From: BPJU01 sp964425225
Lineage (GTDB): Bacteria > Planctomycetota > Planctomycetia > Pirellulales > Pirellulaceae
Reading direction: 5' to 3'
DNA: 64,000 nucleotides
Assembly (NCBI GenBank): GCA_964425225.1
Contig: CAYRMD010000011.1
Location: 17,517 to 81,516, forward strand
In this document: positions 17,042-25,494 of the stretch, in pieces
Layout: every line of letters begins with the position of its first letter
Numbering within the stretch: the first letter of the stretch is position 1
Position numbers and translations under genes: made by a program
Notes under the pieces: generated by a model
Told to the model about the DNA's origin: nothing
Seen by the model: only the letters and a program-made list of their open reading frames with translations
Database searches by the model: none

Positions 17042-17845
17042 ATGAAGGCACACGACAAGGTGCAGGTGGCATTATTCGTACCCTGCTATATCGACCAGTT
17101 TTATCCCGATGTGGCTTGGGCGACGCTGCGCCTGTTGGAACGCTGTGGTTTGGAGGTGGTGTATCCGGAAGGACAGACCTGTTGCGGGCAACCTTTGGCG
17201 AACGCTGGCTGCGCACACGAGGCTCGACCCATAGTCGAACGGTGGTTGCGGCTTTTCTCCCCATATCCCTACGTGGTCTGCCCATCCGGTAGTTGTACCG
17301 CTATGGTCCGCCATCATTTTTGTGATTTGGTGCATCACAGGGCCGATATTGAAGCTTTAACGAAGCGCACTTTCGAACTATGCGAATTCTTGGTTGACGT
17401 TTTGAACATTCGCAACCTCCAAGGGCATTTTCCGTACACAGTGGGGCTGCATTCTAGTTGTCACGGCCTACGCGAGCTCCGGCTGGCGCGCTCCAGTGAA
17501 CGGCAAGAGGCCCCGTTCGATAAAGTTCGTCTTTTATTGGAAGGCTTACAGGGAATACGTTTTTCGCAATTACAGCGGCCCGACGAATGTTGTGGGTTTG
17601 GCGGCACGTTTTCCGTAACGGAACAAGCCGTTTCGTGTCAAATGGGACTCGATCGCTTAGACGATCATCGCCGAGCGGGCTCCCAGATAATTACGGCGAC
17701 CGATGTCTCGTGCCTGATGCACTTAGAGGGACTGGCACGGCGATACGGTTATGCGTTCCGTTTTCTTCATGTAGCCCAGCTTCTGGATGAAGCCCGTGCT
17801 CAACCATCGCCGGCCGCATCATCATCGGTTAAGGTTTTCCCATGA
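17042..17845 (+). CDS. lutA: Lactate utilization protein LutA (Fe-S oxidoreductase subunit)
   Basis: LutA, LutB and LutC together oxidise L-lactate to pyruvate. LutA (267 residues) carries two cysteine-rich CCG domains typical of HdrB/GlpC-like electron carriers. The first centres on TCCGQPLANAG (Cys47-Cys48), the second on DECCGFGGTF (Cys183-Cys184), with supporting cysteines in VPCYID and HSSCHG. No membrane segment is present. ATG 17042 has only a weak ribosome site. It overlaps lutB by four bases (ATGA), so the operon is translationally coupled. The family call is firm. The physiological substrate (lactate rather than another 2-hydroxyacid) is inferred from the full lutABC set. Confidence 0.92.
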   Translation: MKAHDKVQVALFVPCYIDQFYPDVAWATLRLLERCGLEVVYPEGQTCCGQPLANAGCAHEARPIVERWLRLFSPYPYVVCPSGSCTAMVRHHFCDLVHHRADIEALTKRTFELCEFLVDVLNIRNLQGHFPYTVGLHSSCHGLRELRLARSSERQEAPFDKVRLLLEGLQGIRFSQLQRPDECCGFGGTFSVTEQAVSCQMGLDRLDDHRRAGSQIITATDVSCLMHLEGLARRYGYAFRFLHVAQLLDEARAQPSPAASSSVKVFP

Positions 17846-19263
17846 ACCGTACGGTAACCTCCCATCCCCGGTTGGCATCCGAGTTTCTGCGGGATGTCTC
17901 ACGAGCTCGGTGGCATGACCAGGCGCTGTGGTTCGTGCGCTCCAAGCGCGATCGCGCGGTAGCGGCGGTGCCCGAATGGGAAGAATTGCGAGTACGCGCT
18001 TCACAGATCAAAGCCCATGTCTTGTCCCACTGGGTTGAATACCTCGAACAATTCGAGCGTAATGCAACGAGCCACGGCGCTTTTGTGCATTGGGCCTACG
18101 ACGCCGAGGAACACAACCGCATCGTGTTGGACCTCTTGAAGCGCTATCATGTGCGACTGGTCGTCAAGAGTAAATCGATGCTTACCGAGGAATGTGGTCT
18201 GAATGAGTTTCTCCACCGGCATGGCATCGAGGTGGTGGACACCGATCTTGGGGAACGCATTGTGCAATTGCGGAACGAGCCGCCGAGCCATATTGTTTTG
18301 CCGGCAATTCATATCCGCAAGGAAGAAGTGGGACAGACATTTAACCGGCATCTGGGTACGCCCGCCGAAGAAACAGACCCGACGCGGTTGGTACAGGCTG
18401 CCTGCCGCCACTTGCGGGAAATCTTCTTGCGCGCCGACGCGGCAATTACCGGGGTGAACTTCGCAATTGCGGAAACCGGAGGAATTGTGGTCTGCACGAA
18501 CGAAGGGAATGCCGACCTGGGAGTCGCGCTCCCGCCGTTGCACATTGCCTCGATGGGTATCGAAAAACTGGTACCGCGTCTGGCGGACCTCGCCATATTC
18601 CTGCGCTTGCTGGCACGGTCGGCTACCGGTCAACCCATTACCACCTACACATCGCATTTTCACGGACCACGCGCGGGCGGTGAACTCCACATTGTGCTGG
18701 TAGACAACGGCCGCAGCCGGTTAGCAGCGAGCGAGGAGTTTCGGCGAGCCTTGCACTGCATTCGCTGCGGAGCTTGCATGAATACCTGTCCGGTTTATCG
18801 ACGTAGCGGCGGCCACAGTTACCGAGCTACCATCCCTGGACCCATCGGCTCCATTCTCAATCCAGCACGCGACCCGCGTACGCACGCGAGCCTGCCATTT
18901 GCTTGTAGCCTGTGTGGGTCTTGTACCGATGTGTGCCCGGTGCGCATTGACCTACACCAACAACTGCTGCTGATGCGCCGACAGGTAGGCATTCGAGCTC
19001 AGATGTCGGCTGGCAAGCGGTGGGCCATGCAACTGTTCGCCTGGCTGGCCTGCCACCCTCGACTCTATGCATGGGCCGGTTGGGGCGCCCGACAGATGTT
19101 GCGCATCATACCCAAATCGCTAACGAACGCCCGCTGGAATGCCTGGACAAGCCAACGTGACCTCCCCGCAGCTCCCAAAGAATCGTTTTCCCAACAATTC
19201 CGAAAGTACAGGCGACAACCGCGCCATGACCAATCCATCCGGCCGGCAACGCATTCTGAGTGA
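17842..19263 (+). CDS. lutB: Lactate utilization iron-sulfur protein LutB
   Basis: The large LutB/YkgF-type subunit, 473 residues. The N-terminal LUD domain includes MLTEECGLNEFL, AETGGIVVCTNEGNADLG and LPPLHIASMGIEKLVPR. Two ferredoxin-type [4Fe-4S] motifs follow near residues 305 and 353: CIRCGACMNTCPVY and CSLCGSCTDVCPVR. The C-terminal tail is basic and helical (LARSATG and later MLRIIPKSLTNARWNAW). It probably passes electrons from lactate oxidation toward LutA or the quinone pool. ATG 17842 overlaps the lutA stop, and lutC starts inside its 3' end. The length and motif order are standard for the family, with no damage seen. Confidence 0.95.
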   Translation: MNRTVTSHPRLASEFLRDVSRARWHDQALWFVRSKRDRAVAAVPEWEELRVRASQIKAHVLSHWVEYLEQFERNATSHGAFVHWAYDAEEHNRIVLDLLKRYHVRLVVKSKSMLTEECGLNEFLHRHGIEVVDTDLGERIVQLRNEPPSHIVLPAIHIRKEEVGQTFNRHLGTPAEETDPTRLVQAACRHLREIFLRADAAITGVNFAIAETGGIVVCTNEGNADLGVALPPLHIASMGIEKLVPRLADLAIFLRLLARSATGQPITTYTSHFHGPRAGGELHIVLVDNGRSRLAASEEFRRALHCIRCGACMNTCPVYRRSGGHSYRATIPGPIGSILNPARDPRTHASLPFACSLCGSCTDVCPVRIDLHQQLLLMRRQVGIRAQMSAGKRWAMQLFAWLACHPRLYAWAGWGARQMLRIIPKSLTNARWNAWTSQRDLPAAPKESFSQQFRKYRRQPRHDQSIRPATHSE

Positions 19264-19828
19264 CTTGCGGCGATTGTCTATCCCTGACGTGCCGCTGCCA
19301 TCCGTCATTGGACCCTGGGTCAGTTACCCGGACTTGATCGAGCAGTTGCAACAGATGGTCGTCACTGTCGGCGGGCAGTTCTGTCGAGCTCGCAACATTA
19401 GCGAAGCACTTGCACACTTGGAGCAATACCCCGCATGGCGCGAATCTTCGCGTCGCGTTTTGTTGGCACTGGCTCCCAACAGCTCAGCCGAGGAAGTAGC
19501 CCAGCAACTGCCAAGCACCTGGCACGAGCTCGATGTGCTCGTGGCACCCGGGCAGTTCGCCGTGGCAGAAAACGCAGCGATATGGGTTGATGAACGTTCT
19601 ATCGGCCAACGTAGCATCCTCTTCCTGACGCGCCACCTGGTTTTGGTGGTTCCTACATCATGTGTGGTGGCCAACATGCACGAGGCCTATGAACGACTTG
19701 CTAAAGATCAGCCGCGATATGGCTGCTTCGTTTCCGGTCCATCAAAGACGGCCGACATCGAGCAATCATTGGTGATCGGCGCACACGGTCCTCGATCGCT
19801 CCTGGTGCTTTTGGTGGATTCACCGTAG
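19226..19828 (+). CDS. lutC: Lactate utilization protein LutC
   Basis: A LUD-domain (DUF162) protein of 200 residues, the third lactate-oxidation subunit. Recognisable family features are VAENAAIWVDERSIGQRSILFLTRHLVLVVP in the core and the C-terminal SGPSKTADIEQSLVIGAHGPRSLLVLLVD, the latter nearly diagnostic for LutC. The ATG at 19226 is chosen because the sequence after it (TNPSGRQRILSDLRRL) looks like a normal LutC N-terminus. The ribosome site is weak and an earlier in-frame start inside lutB is possible. The start overlaps lutB by 38 bases, consistent with coupled translation. It ends 48 bases from a convergent gene, and no clear terminator was seen between them. Confidence 0.92.
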   Translation: MTNPSGRQRILSDLRRLSIPDVPLPSVIGPWVSYPDLIEQLQQMVVTVGGQFCRARNISEALAHLEQYPAWRESSRRVLLALAPNSSAEEVAQQLPSTWHELDVLVAPGQFAVAENAAIWVDERSIGQRSILFLTRHLVLVVPTSCVVANMHEAYERLAKDQPRYGCFVSGPSKTADIEQSLVIGAHGPRSLLVLLVDSP

Positions 19829-19876
19829 TGTTCAAATTCGACTTCGCAATTCCCCTGGAGACACCATTCGAACCAC

Positions 19877-20992
19877 TCAGCGGCGCGTGGTACCCGGCGC
19901 TATCTTCGGAACTCGTACCGGTAACGGCTGCACGTCAAACGGTATGCCATCCAACATCCTGGGCTCGAGTCCAATCAACCCGTTGGGCAGGGGTCGCGGC
20001 CGACCTCGATAGGTTTCGATAATCGCGTGGATGTCCGGGTTGATCTCGACATAGCCATCGGGCCGTGGTGTTCCTACTACATCGAAACTGCCGATCGTCA
20101 CCACGCTTTCGAAAATATCGTGCCATTGGTAGGCTTCGATGCCTTTTTCACGCAGCGCCAAGGTCAGCCGATGCGCTTTTTCGGCCGCCAATTCAAGCTT
20201 GCTCGGTCCGTGATTGAACGGGGATCGCTTTCCGATGGGTTCGTTGACCTTCATCGTAGCCTCGCCTTTAAACGTTGCCACGCGGACCGTGTATTTGCCC
20301 GGGCAGTCGATCAGACTGTACGGCACATTACTATTCATCTGGAGCAGCACTGGATCGATTCCGACCGGCCGGAAATATTCTTCGGGAAGCAACGGATTGC
20401 GCGTGACAAACGCCGTGCGCATGGGGCCCATTTCCTTTTTTTCTGGATCAGGGCTCAATCGCTTCTGCCACTCGCGCAAGCCTGCGAACCGCTGGTAGCT
20501 TGTCTTTCGTTTCTCCAAGTCCAGGCATTCGGGCCGAGCATACTTAACCTTGTGCAACGCGGCCTGGATAGCTGGTTCGTCGGGACTTTCAAAATTGCCA
20601 ACCAACACCGCTATTTCCTCGACGCGCATACTTTGCCGATAGCGCATCCGGCGGGGATTGCCATATTTGTCATATCCTAAGCCGATGACCGGTTCGGTGT
20701 AATCAAAGAGTGCACGATGTTGGTATGCCTCAAGGTTGAAACGTTGGCGTAGCTCTAAGACCAATTCCCGTGCCTGTTGTTCGGCTCCCGGCCCGGAAAA
20801 GGAACAGGCCAGGATCATCCACGGACCTTGTTCCTCGGTCAAAACATAGCTCTTCGTTGGATCCGCCTCGACACGCTTACCAAACGGAATGAGACTCTGG
20901 AGATTCGGGATAGCCCAAACAGCCAACCCATCCCAAAGCAAACCGGCTATCGCCACCAGTAAAACGAGCATCTGCTTCCTTTGGCTGGCCAT
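19877..20992 (-). CDS. Exported protein with two SPOR-like repeats, function unknown
   Basis: A 371-residue protein with an N-terminal signal sequence (about 1-27, QMLVLLVAIAGLLWDGLAVWA). Two segments follow the SPOR-like pattern of a strand, a helix over the ARELVLELRQR type region and a second strand. One is at about 55-135 (WMILACSFSGPGAEQQARELVLELRQRF in pieces, ending IAVLVGNF). The other is at about 235-310 (YTVRVATFKGEATM, AAEKAHRLTLALREKGIEAYQWHD, VVTIGSF). Known SPOR domains bind denuded peptidoglycan, so a cell-envelope role is plausible. This rests on the pattern alone and is not secure. It faces lutC tail to tail. I know of no named family for the whole protein. It looks like a planctomycete conserved hypothetical. 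Confidence 0.75.
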   Translation of the reverse strand: MASQRKQMLVLLVAIAGLLWDGLAVWAIPNLQSLIPFGKRVEADPTKSYVLTEEQGPWMILACSFSGPGAEQQARELVLELRQRFNLEAYQHRALFDYTEPVIGLGYDKYGNPRRMRYRQSMRVEEIAVLVGNFESPDEPAIQAALHKVKYARPECLDLEKRKTSYQRFAGLREWQKRLSPDPEKKEMGPMRTAFVTRNPLLPEEYFRPVGIDPVLLQMNSNVPYSLIDCPGKYTVRVATFKGEATMKVNEPIGKRSPFNHGPSKLELAAEKAHRLTLALREKGIEAYQWHDIFESVVTIGSFDVVGTPRPDGYVEINPDIHAIIETYRGRPRPLPNGLIGLEPRMLDGIPFDVQPLPVRVPKIAPGTTRR

Positions 20993-21641
20993 CCGTCCCG
21001 TCTCCTTTGCCGTCGGTGACTTCCCGTCGAATCACTGATGGGTGTCGGACAATAGCATATTCACCCGCCCTAGGCTAGATCACTTACGTGCACCGACTAG
21101 ACGGTGTGTGCGTCTTGATTGTGGGTGAGATTTTTCCCCAGTTCGGCCGACCTGGCAGAGGTCTACCTTTTTGGATCAAGCAAAAGTAAGTGGAGCTGTA
21201 GTTGATGTTTGCTTGTTAGCAAAGGCTCAGCGTCAAGCCAGGGCTCAACCGAGCCGCGACTGTAAGGGAGCGGCCAATTCCATCCAACGCAAAGGCGCAA
21301 AGAGACTCAAGGAAGCTCCGATCAACCAACTGCCCTGCGAAATGTTCGCTCGATGGCGCGGTTGTCTGCTGGCGATACGTTCGATGCGCCGGTTTCCGAA
21401 CCTCTGTGCCCTCTCTGTGTCTCCGTGGTGCAAAACCGAAGGTACACAACACTCGGCACAAGGAAAACATCGAGCTCAGCGATCAAAATTCCCTGGGGCG
21501 GTGACTCACGCTGGCTTTTCAGAAGGTTCGAGTACCACACCGCTCACTTATGCATAGTCTCCATACTTACTACGTTGCCACGCTTTTGCGTCTTTGCGTC
21601 TTGCGTTAAATCCTTTTCCTTCTCAACGGCAAAAGCTGAAC
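20993..21641. other. Gene-free spacer with fragments of a dispersed repeat
   Basis: 649 bases between two minus-strand genes. It contains a hairpin unit (21251-21274) followed by a G/A-rich CGCAAAGGCGCAAAG tract to about 21315. Near its other end is the complementary TTGCGTCTTTGCGTC tract (about 21585-21605), so the spacer looks like a repeat island with inverted ends. No credible coding frame was found. Confidence 0.55.
21251..21274 (+). repeat. Dispersed hairpin repeat, copy A
   Basis: GAGCCGC, then about ten variable bases, then GAGCGGC: the outer GCCGC/GCGGC arms can pair. It is followed at once by the CAACGCAAAGGCGCAAAG tract, in the same order as at 62108-62165. This shows that the two sites derive from one unit. 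Confidence 0.6.
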
Positions 21642-22664
21642 TCAGTGGTGCTGGATGTACACAACGTCTCCTTCTTTAAGGACGTAGTCTTTTGCCTCAC
21701 GGCGCACGAGATTGTGTGCTTTTACATCGCGTTCGCTCCCGAAGCGCACTAAGTCCTCACACCGCATGATTTCGGCACGTACGAACCCCCGCGCAAGATC
21801 CGTATGAATAGTGGCCGCTGCTTCGAGTGCCGTTGCGCCTTGTGGGACCATCCACGAACGCACCTCACGCTCTCCCACCGTATAAAAGACTATCTGTCCG
21901 GAAACACGCATCAGCTTCCGTAAGAGATCGCCTCGATCGACTTCCGCCACACCCATTTCACGACAGATGGCCTGCCTTTCCTCCACGGGCAATTGTGCCA
22001 ATTGGTGTTGGAGCCGAACGGCGATCGGTTCGACCGGTGTGCTTGCATCCAACTGCCGGAAACGATCCGGCTGGGTTTCGTCGTCGGACAGATTAATGAT
22101 TATCAATCGCGGCTTTTGGCTGAAAAGTTGGAAGGACCGCAACATCCGTTCCTGCTCAACGGTAAGTTGTAAATGGAGCAAGTTCTTTTCCGATTCCAGG
22201 GATCGCTGGATGTTTTCGAGCAGTTCCAGTTCGTTAGCCAACTCCTCGCGGTTTGGGCGCGGCTTGCGAAGCGAATCGCGCAGTCGCTCGATGCGACCGC
22301 TTACCACTTGCAAATCTGCCAGCAATAGATCATCCCAGAAATGGGCCCACTCGATAGCCGGATTCTGACCGTTAAAAGCGCGTACCACGACCAGCAGTGA
22401 CCCAGCTTCTCGGATAATAGCCAGCCGTGAGGCATTTGCCTCCTGCCCGGTACTCAGTCCCGGTGTATCGACAATTTCCATGCCGGCGTAGGTAATTCTT
22501 TTTGCACGGTAAATGCTCGCCAACTGTTCGACACACGGGTCGGGGATCGGCACCATGGCACTTTGGCCAATGTGCGCAAGAGCCGGATCGGACTTCGATT
22601 GGCTCAACCACTCAAAAAGAGTGCTCTTCCCACTTCCCTGATAGCCGACAATTCCGATCTTCAT
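21642..22664 (-). CDS. YchF/OLA1-like GTP-binding protein (divergent)
   Basis: A P-loop NTPase of 340 residues in the Obg/YchF group. G1 is GYQGSGKSTLFEWL (canonical YchF has GLPNVGKST). The stretch MVPIPDPCVEQLASIYRAKR matches the YchF motif before G3, then VDTPGLSTGQEAN. A coiled-coil insertion (about 125-165) follows. The G4 position reads INLSDDE, close to the ATP-preferring NxxE form of YchF/OLA1. The C-terminal TGS-like domain contains RGFVRAEIMRCEDLVRFGSERDVKAHNLVRREAKDYVLKEGDVVYI, typical of DUF933. The divergent P-loop suggests a paralogue and not the housekeeping ychF, so no symbol is given. It follows the PQQ-propeller gene by 13 bases and is probably cotranscribed with it. Confidence 0.85.
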   Translation of the reverse strand: MKIGIVGYQGSGKSTLFEWLSQSKSDPALAHIGQSAMVPIPDPCVEQLASIYRAKRITYAGMEIVDTPGLSTGQEANASRLAIIREAGSLLVVVRAFNGQNPAIEWAHFWDDLLLADLQVVSGRIERLRDSLRKPRPNREELANELELLENIQRSLESEKNLLHLQLTVEQERMLRSFQLFSQKPRLIIINLSDDETQPDRFRQLDASTPVEPIAVRLQHQLAQLPVEERQAICREMGVAEVDRGDLLRKLMRVSGQIVFYTVGEREVRSWMVPQGATALEAAATIHTDLARGFVRAEIMRCEDLVRFGSERDVKAHNLVRREAKDYVLKEGDVVYIQHH

Positions 22665-22677
22665 GTGAGGAAGGCGA

Positions 22678-23943
22678 CTATTGGCCGCTCAGCAAGTCGT
22701 AGCAAAAAATGTATTCTTGATCGCGCAAAAAAAGTTTCCCGTCGGCCACGACCGGATGCGTCCATATACGGCCCTGCCGGCTGCGAATAGTCGACTGAGG
22801 TTGCAGCTGGAAGCGACCGCGTTCGCGCCACCCCTCCGGCGAAGCATCTACCAGGACGACGTCTCCCCGGTCTTCGCTTAAGCAATACAACTTGCCATCG
22901 GCGTAGGTGAGTGACCCTTTATTTAAGGCGCGTTTTTCGTTCCACACGAGTTCGCCGGTGGCAAATTCGATACATACCCACCCGACATTATCGGAATATC
23001 CATAGAGGTAGTCACCGATTAAGACAACGCCACCATGGTGGTTTTTCATGTTTTTGTTTTCGTAAGCGAGCTGCACCATGTTGCCGTCCGCGAGAGTAAC
23101 CATTTTGCATCCAGCTCCGTATCCGGCTGTTACGAACACGGCGGGGCGATTCGGATGAACTACTGGCGTGGGAATGACGGCGGTGCGACCCGGAAACTCG
23201 ACCTGCCATTGAAGTTTTCCATCCGAAGCGCGAACGGCGAACAGATGCTCCATCGTAAGCTGGACGTATTGTTTTTCGCCGAAGGCTTCCAGTATGCGAA
23301 TGGAAGCATACTGAGCACCATCTTGAATTTCGTGGCTTTGCCAAACGACATCCCCATTGATCTTATCCAAGCACGCAATCGTGCCGCGGCGGCCGCCGGG
23401 AGTGCAGATCACATACGGCCCGTCGACCAATACGGATTCGCTATAACCCCAACCAGGTCGCCGCCCTCCGAGGCTTTCCATGGATTTGGACCATAGGATT
23501 TTTCCGTCAGCACGGTTCAGGCATGCCAAAGTTCCTTGACCACTCAATACATAAACACGTTCTGTATCGACGGTGGGAGTGGCCCGAGGTCCGTCTCCCC
23601 AATTGTTTCGGTAGATGTCGTCAATGGGCGTGATCCACCGTTCTTGACCGGTCTGGGCATCTAAGGCCAATACCACCTCACGATTGTCACGGGTACCCAT
23701 GATATACAGTACCCCGTCGACGATAGCCGGTCCGGAGTAGCCGTTTCCGGCGTTGCTATAGAGCCAGAGGCGAGGTGGTCCTCCGGCAGGCCACGTAGTT
23801 AACAAGCCCGTTTCCGGCGAGAGATTATCGCGTGCAGGACCTTGCCATTGCGGCCAATTACTGCGCGGTCGTTCTATCGCATCCGCTACCGAAACCAGCA
23901 CCCACAAACCGAACAGCGCCACGAACCATCGTGCCATTTTCAT
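22678..23943 (-). CDS. Exported PQQ-like beta-propeller protein
   Basis: A 421-residue secreted protein with a signal peptide (MKMARWFVALFGLWVLVSVADA). Beta-propeller blades of the PQQ type recur: NWPQWQGPARDN at the N-terminus, then VVLALDAQTGQERWITPI, LACLNRADGKILWSKS, ACLDKINGDVVWQSH and CIEFATGELVWNEKRAL. Proteins starting with this WPQWQGPxRDN signature are abundant in planctomycetes. Most lack the catalytic residues of quinoprotein dehydrogenases, and none were identified here, so a structural or binding role is as likely as an enzymatic one. It stands first in a two-gene unit with the YchF-like GTPase, but no functional link between an exported propeller and a cytosolic GTPase is evident. 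Confidence 0.9.
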   Translation of the reverse strand: MKMARWFVALFGLWVLVSVADAIERPRSNWPQWQGPARDNLSPETGLLTTWPAGGPPRLWLYSNAGNGYSGPAIVDGVLYIMGTRDNREVVLALDAQTGQERWITPIDDIYRNNWGDGPRATPTVDTERVYVLSGQGTLACLNRADGKILWSKSMESLGGRRPGWGYSESVLVDGPYVICTPGGRRGTIACLDKINGDVVWQSHEIQDGAQYASIRILEAFGEKQYVQLTMEHLFAVRASDGKLQWQVEFPGRTAVIPTPVVHPNRPAVFVTAGYGAGCKMVTLADGNMVQLAYENKNMKNHHGGVVLIGDYLYGYSDNVGWVCIEFATGELVWNEKRALNKGSLTYADGKLYCLSEDRGDVVLVDASPEGWRERGRFQLQPQSTIRSRQGRIWTHPVVADGKLFLRDQEYIFCYDLLSGQ

Positions 23944-24102
23944 CGTTCCACCCTGCCTCCCGTTTGAAGGAACATCGTGCGCGTCAAACCCCTGCGGGAT
24001 TCCGCAGCGAAAAACGGCCTGCTTGCGAATTTTTTGCGCAGCCTATTCGCCGCATTCCACTCAGCATAACGCGTTACCGGACCGCCGGCGATGCCTTGGC
24101 CG

Positions 24103-25485
24103 TCACAGTAGGTGTGCGGCTTTAACTGCCAAGTATTCAGAAATCAGCGACGCGGTCAACTGCTGCGGTGGGGTGTCCAATACTAAGTGACCAGCATGTT
24201 GCAATGCCAGGATCATATCGGCACGCCATTGGGCAACGACGGCCGCGGCTGCCGCGCGATACCAAGCCTGAGTTTCCACAGCGGGTATGTTTTCCAGAGG
24301 AGAAAACAACGCCGGATCGCGAAGCAGTACGGCCAAGGTCAAATGGCGACGACGAGCCGCAGCCAGAAAGCGTTCCATCTGCTGCTGACTTACGTGGTCC
24401 ACCACGTTGCTGATCAATACCAGGAGCGCCCGTTTGCGGCAGTGCGCCGCCAAATGGCCTAGCAACTGATCATACCGCGGTTGAACCATTGTAGCTTGCT
24501 GATCGAATACACCCCGCACCAAGTGCCGCAACTGCCCCATACCGGAGCGAGGCGGTACGAGGGCGCTTAGCCGCTCAGCAAAACAGATCAAGCCCACAGC
24601 ATCCCCCTGCCGCAACGCAGCAAACGCAAGCATCAGAGCGGCATTCAAAGCATGATCTAACAATGTGGCATCTTGAAAGCGGCTGATCATCATGCGACCA
24701 CAATCGATTAACAGCATCAAGCGCTGGCTTTGACTGGTTTGGAAATCTTTTACGGTCAACTTGCGTCGCCGGGCGGTTGCCCTCCATTCGATGTGCCGAT
24801 AATTGTCGTCGGGCGTATAATCCCGTAGTCGTTCAAAGTCATGGTCCTGGCCCCATTTTCGAATTCGTCTGACCCCCAACAAGTTCAATCGATTGGTGCG
24901 CACTAAAAGCGCATATTCTTCTAATTGCCGAATGTTCGGATACACGTGAATGTCAGCTTGTGCCGGCACGCGCACCAGGCGATACCACAACTGCCACGGG
25001 CTCTCGATACGTAAATGAACAAAACGCAGGGTTACGACGCCACGACGTCGAGGAATCCAGTGGTAGGTCCACTGGAGAGACCGATCGGGATCGATGCGTA
25101 GGGACAAGTCCTCCGGTATTTCGCCGTCATCGGGTGACAAGTCATCTCGTACAGTTATGTTCCAGGCACTACCCGAGCCGTTATTGACGCGCACAGTCAT
25201 CCGATGGCGACGTTTCAAAGAGGCGATGCGGATGAACTGGCGCTCGACGCGAAAGTCCTCGCGTTTCGGCAATCGGCGTAGTTCGATCCCCATGAACAAA
25301 GCCGCTCCCACGTCGATCCCGAACAGCCAGGCTGCTGCCTCTGGAAAAAACACCAGCATGGCGGCTGCCGCCATTGGAACCGCCAGCAACCAACCCATGC
25401 GCCGCCCCGGATAGATCCCCCACGCAGCGGGAATGATTCCCAGGGCCATGAGCCCGATCAGTGCTGTCCAACAAGCAACCTCCAC
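24103..25485 (-). CDS. DUF58 / von Willebrand A-like protein
   Basis: A 460-residue protein with two N-terminal membrane segments (LIGLMALGIIPAAWGIYP and LLAVPMAAAAMLVFFPEAAAWLFGI). A beta-rich domain is followed by the DUF58 core: LRDYTPDDNYRHIEWRATARRRKLTVKDFQ in pieces, then LMLLIDCGRMM, a vWA-like start whose metal-site motif is degenerate (DCGRM where DxSxS is usual). It is the last gene of a seven-gene unit and lies 9 bases after the MoxR ATPase gene, its usual partner. In this pairing MoxR is thought to act as a chaperone for vWA proteins and their targets. The start is GTG at 25485 with AGGA 7 bases upstream. Confidence 0.9.
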   Translation of the reverse strand: MEVACWTALIGLMALGIIPAAWGIYPGRRMGWLLAVPMAAAAMLVFFPEAAAWLFGIDVGAALFMGIELRRLPKREDFRVERQFIRIASLKRRHRMTVRVNNGSGSAWNITVRDDLSPDDGEIPEDLSLRIDPDRSLQWTYHWIPRRRGVVTLRFVHLRIESPWQLWYRLVRVPAQADIHVYPNIRQLEEYALLVRTNRLNLLGVRRIRKWGQDHDFERLRDYTPDDNYRHIEWRATARRRKLTVKDFQTSQSQRLMLLIDCGRMMISRFQDATLLDHALNAALMLAFAALRQGDAVGLICFAERLSALVPPRSGMGQLRHLVRGVFDQQATMVQPRYDQLLGHLAAHCRKRALLVLISNVVDHVSQQQMERFLAAARRRHLTLAVLLRDPALFSPLENIPAVETQAWYRAAAAAVVAQWRADMILALQHAGHLVLDTPPQQLTASLISEYLAVKAAHLL

Positions 25486-25494
25486 GGTCGCTTC

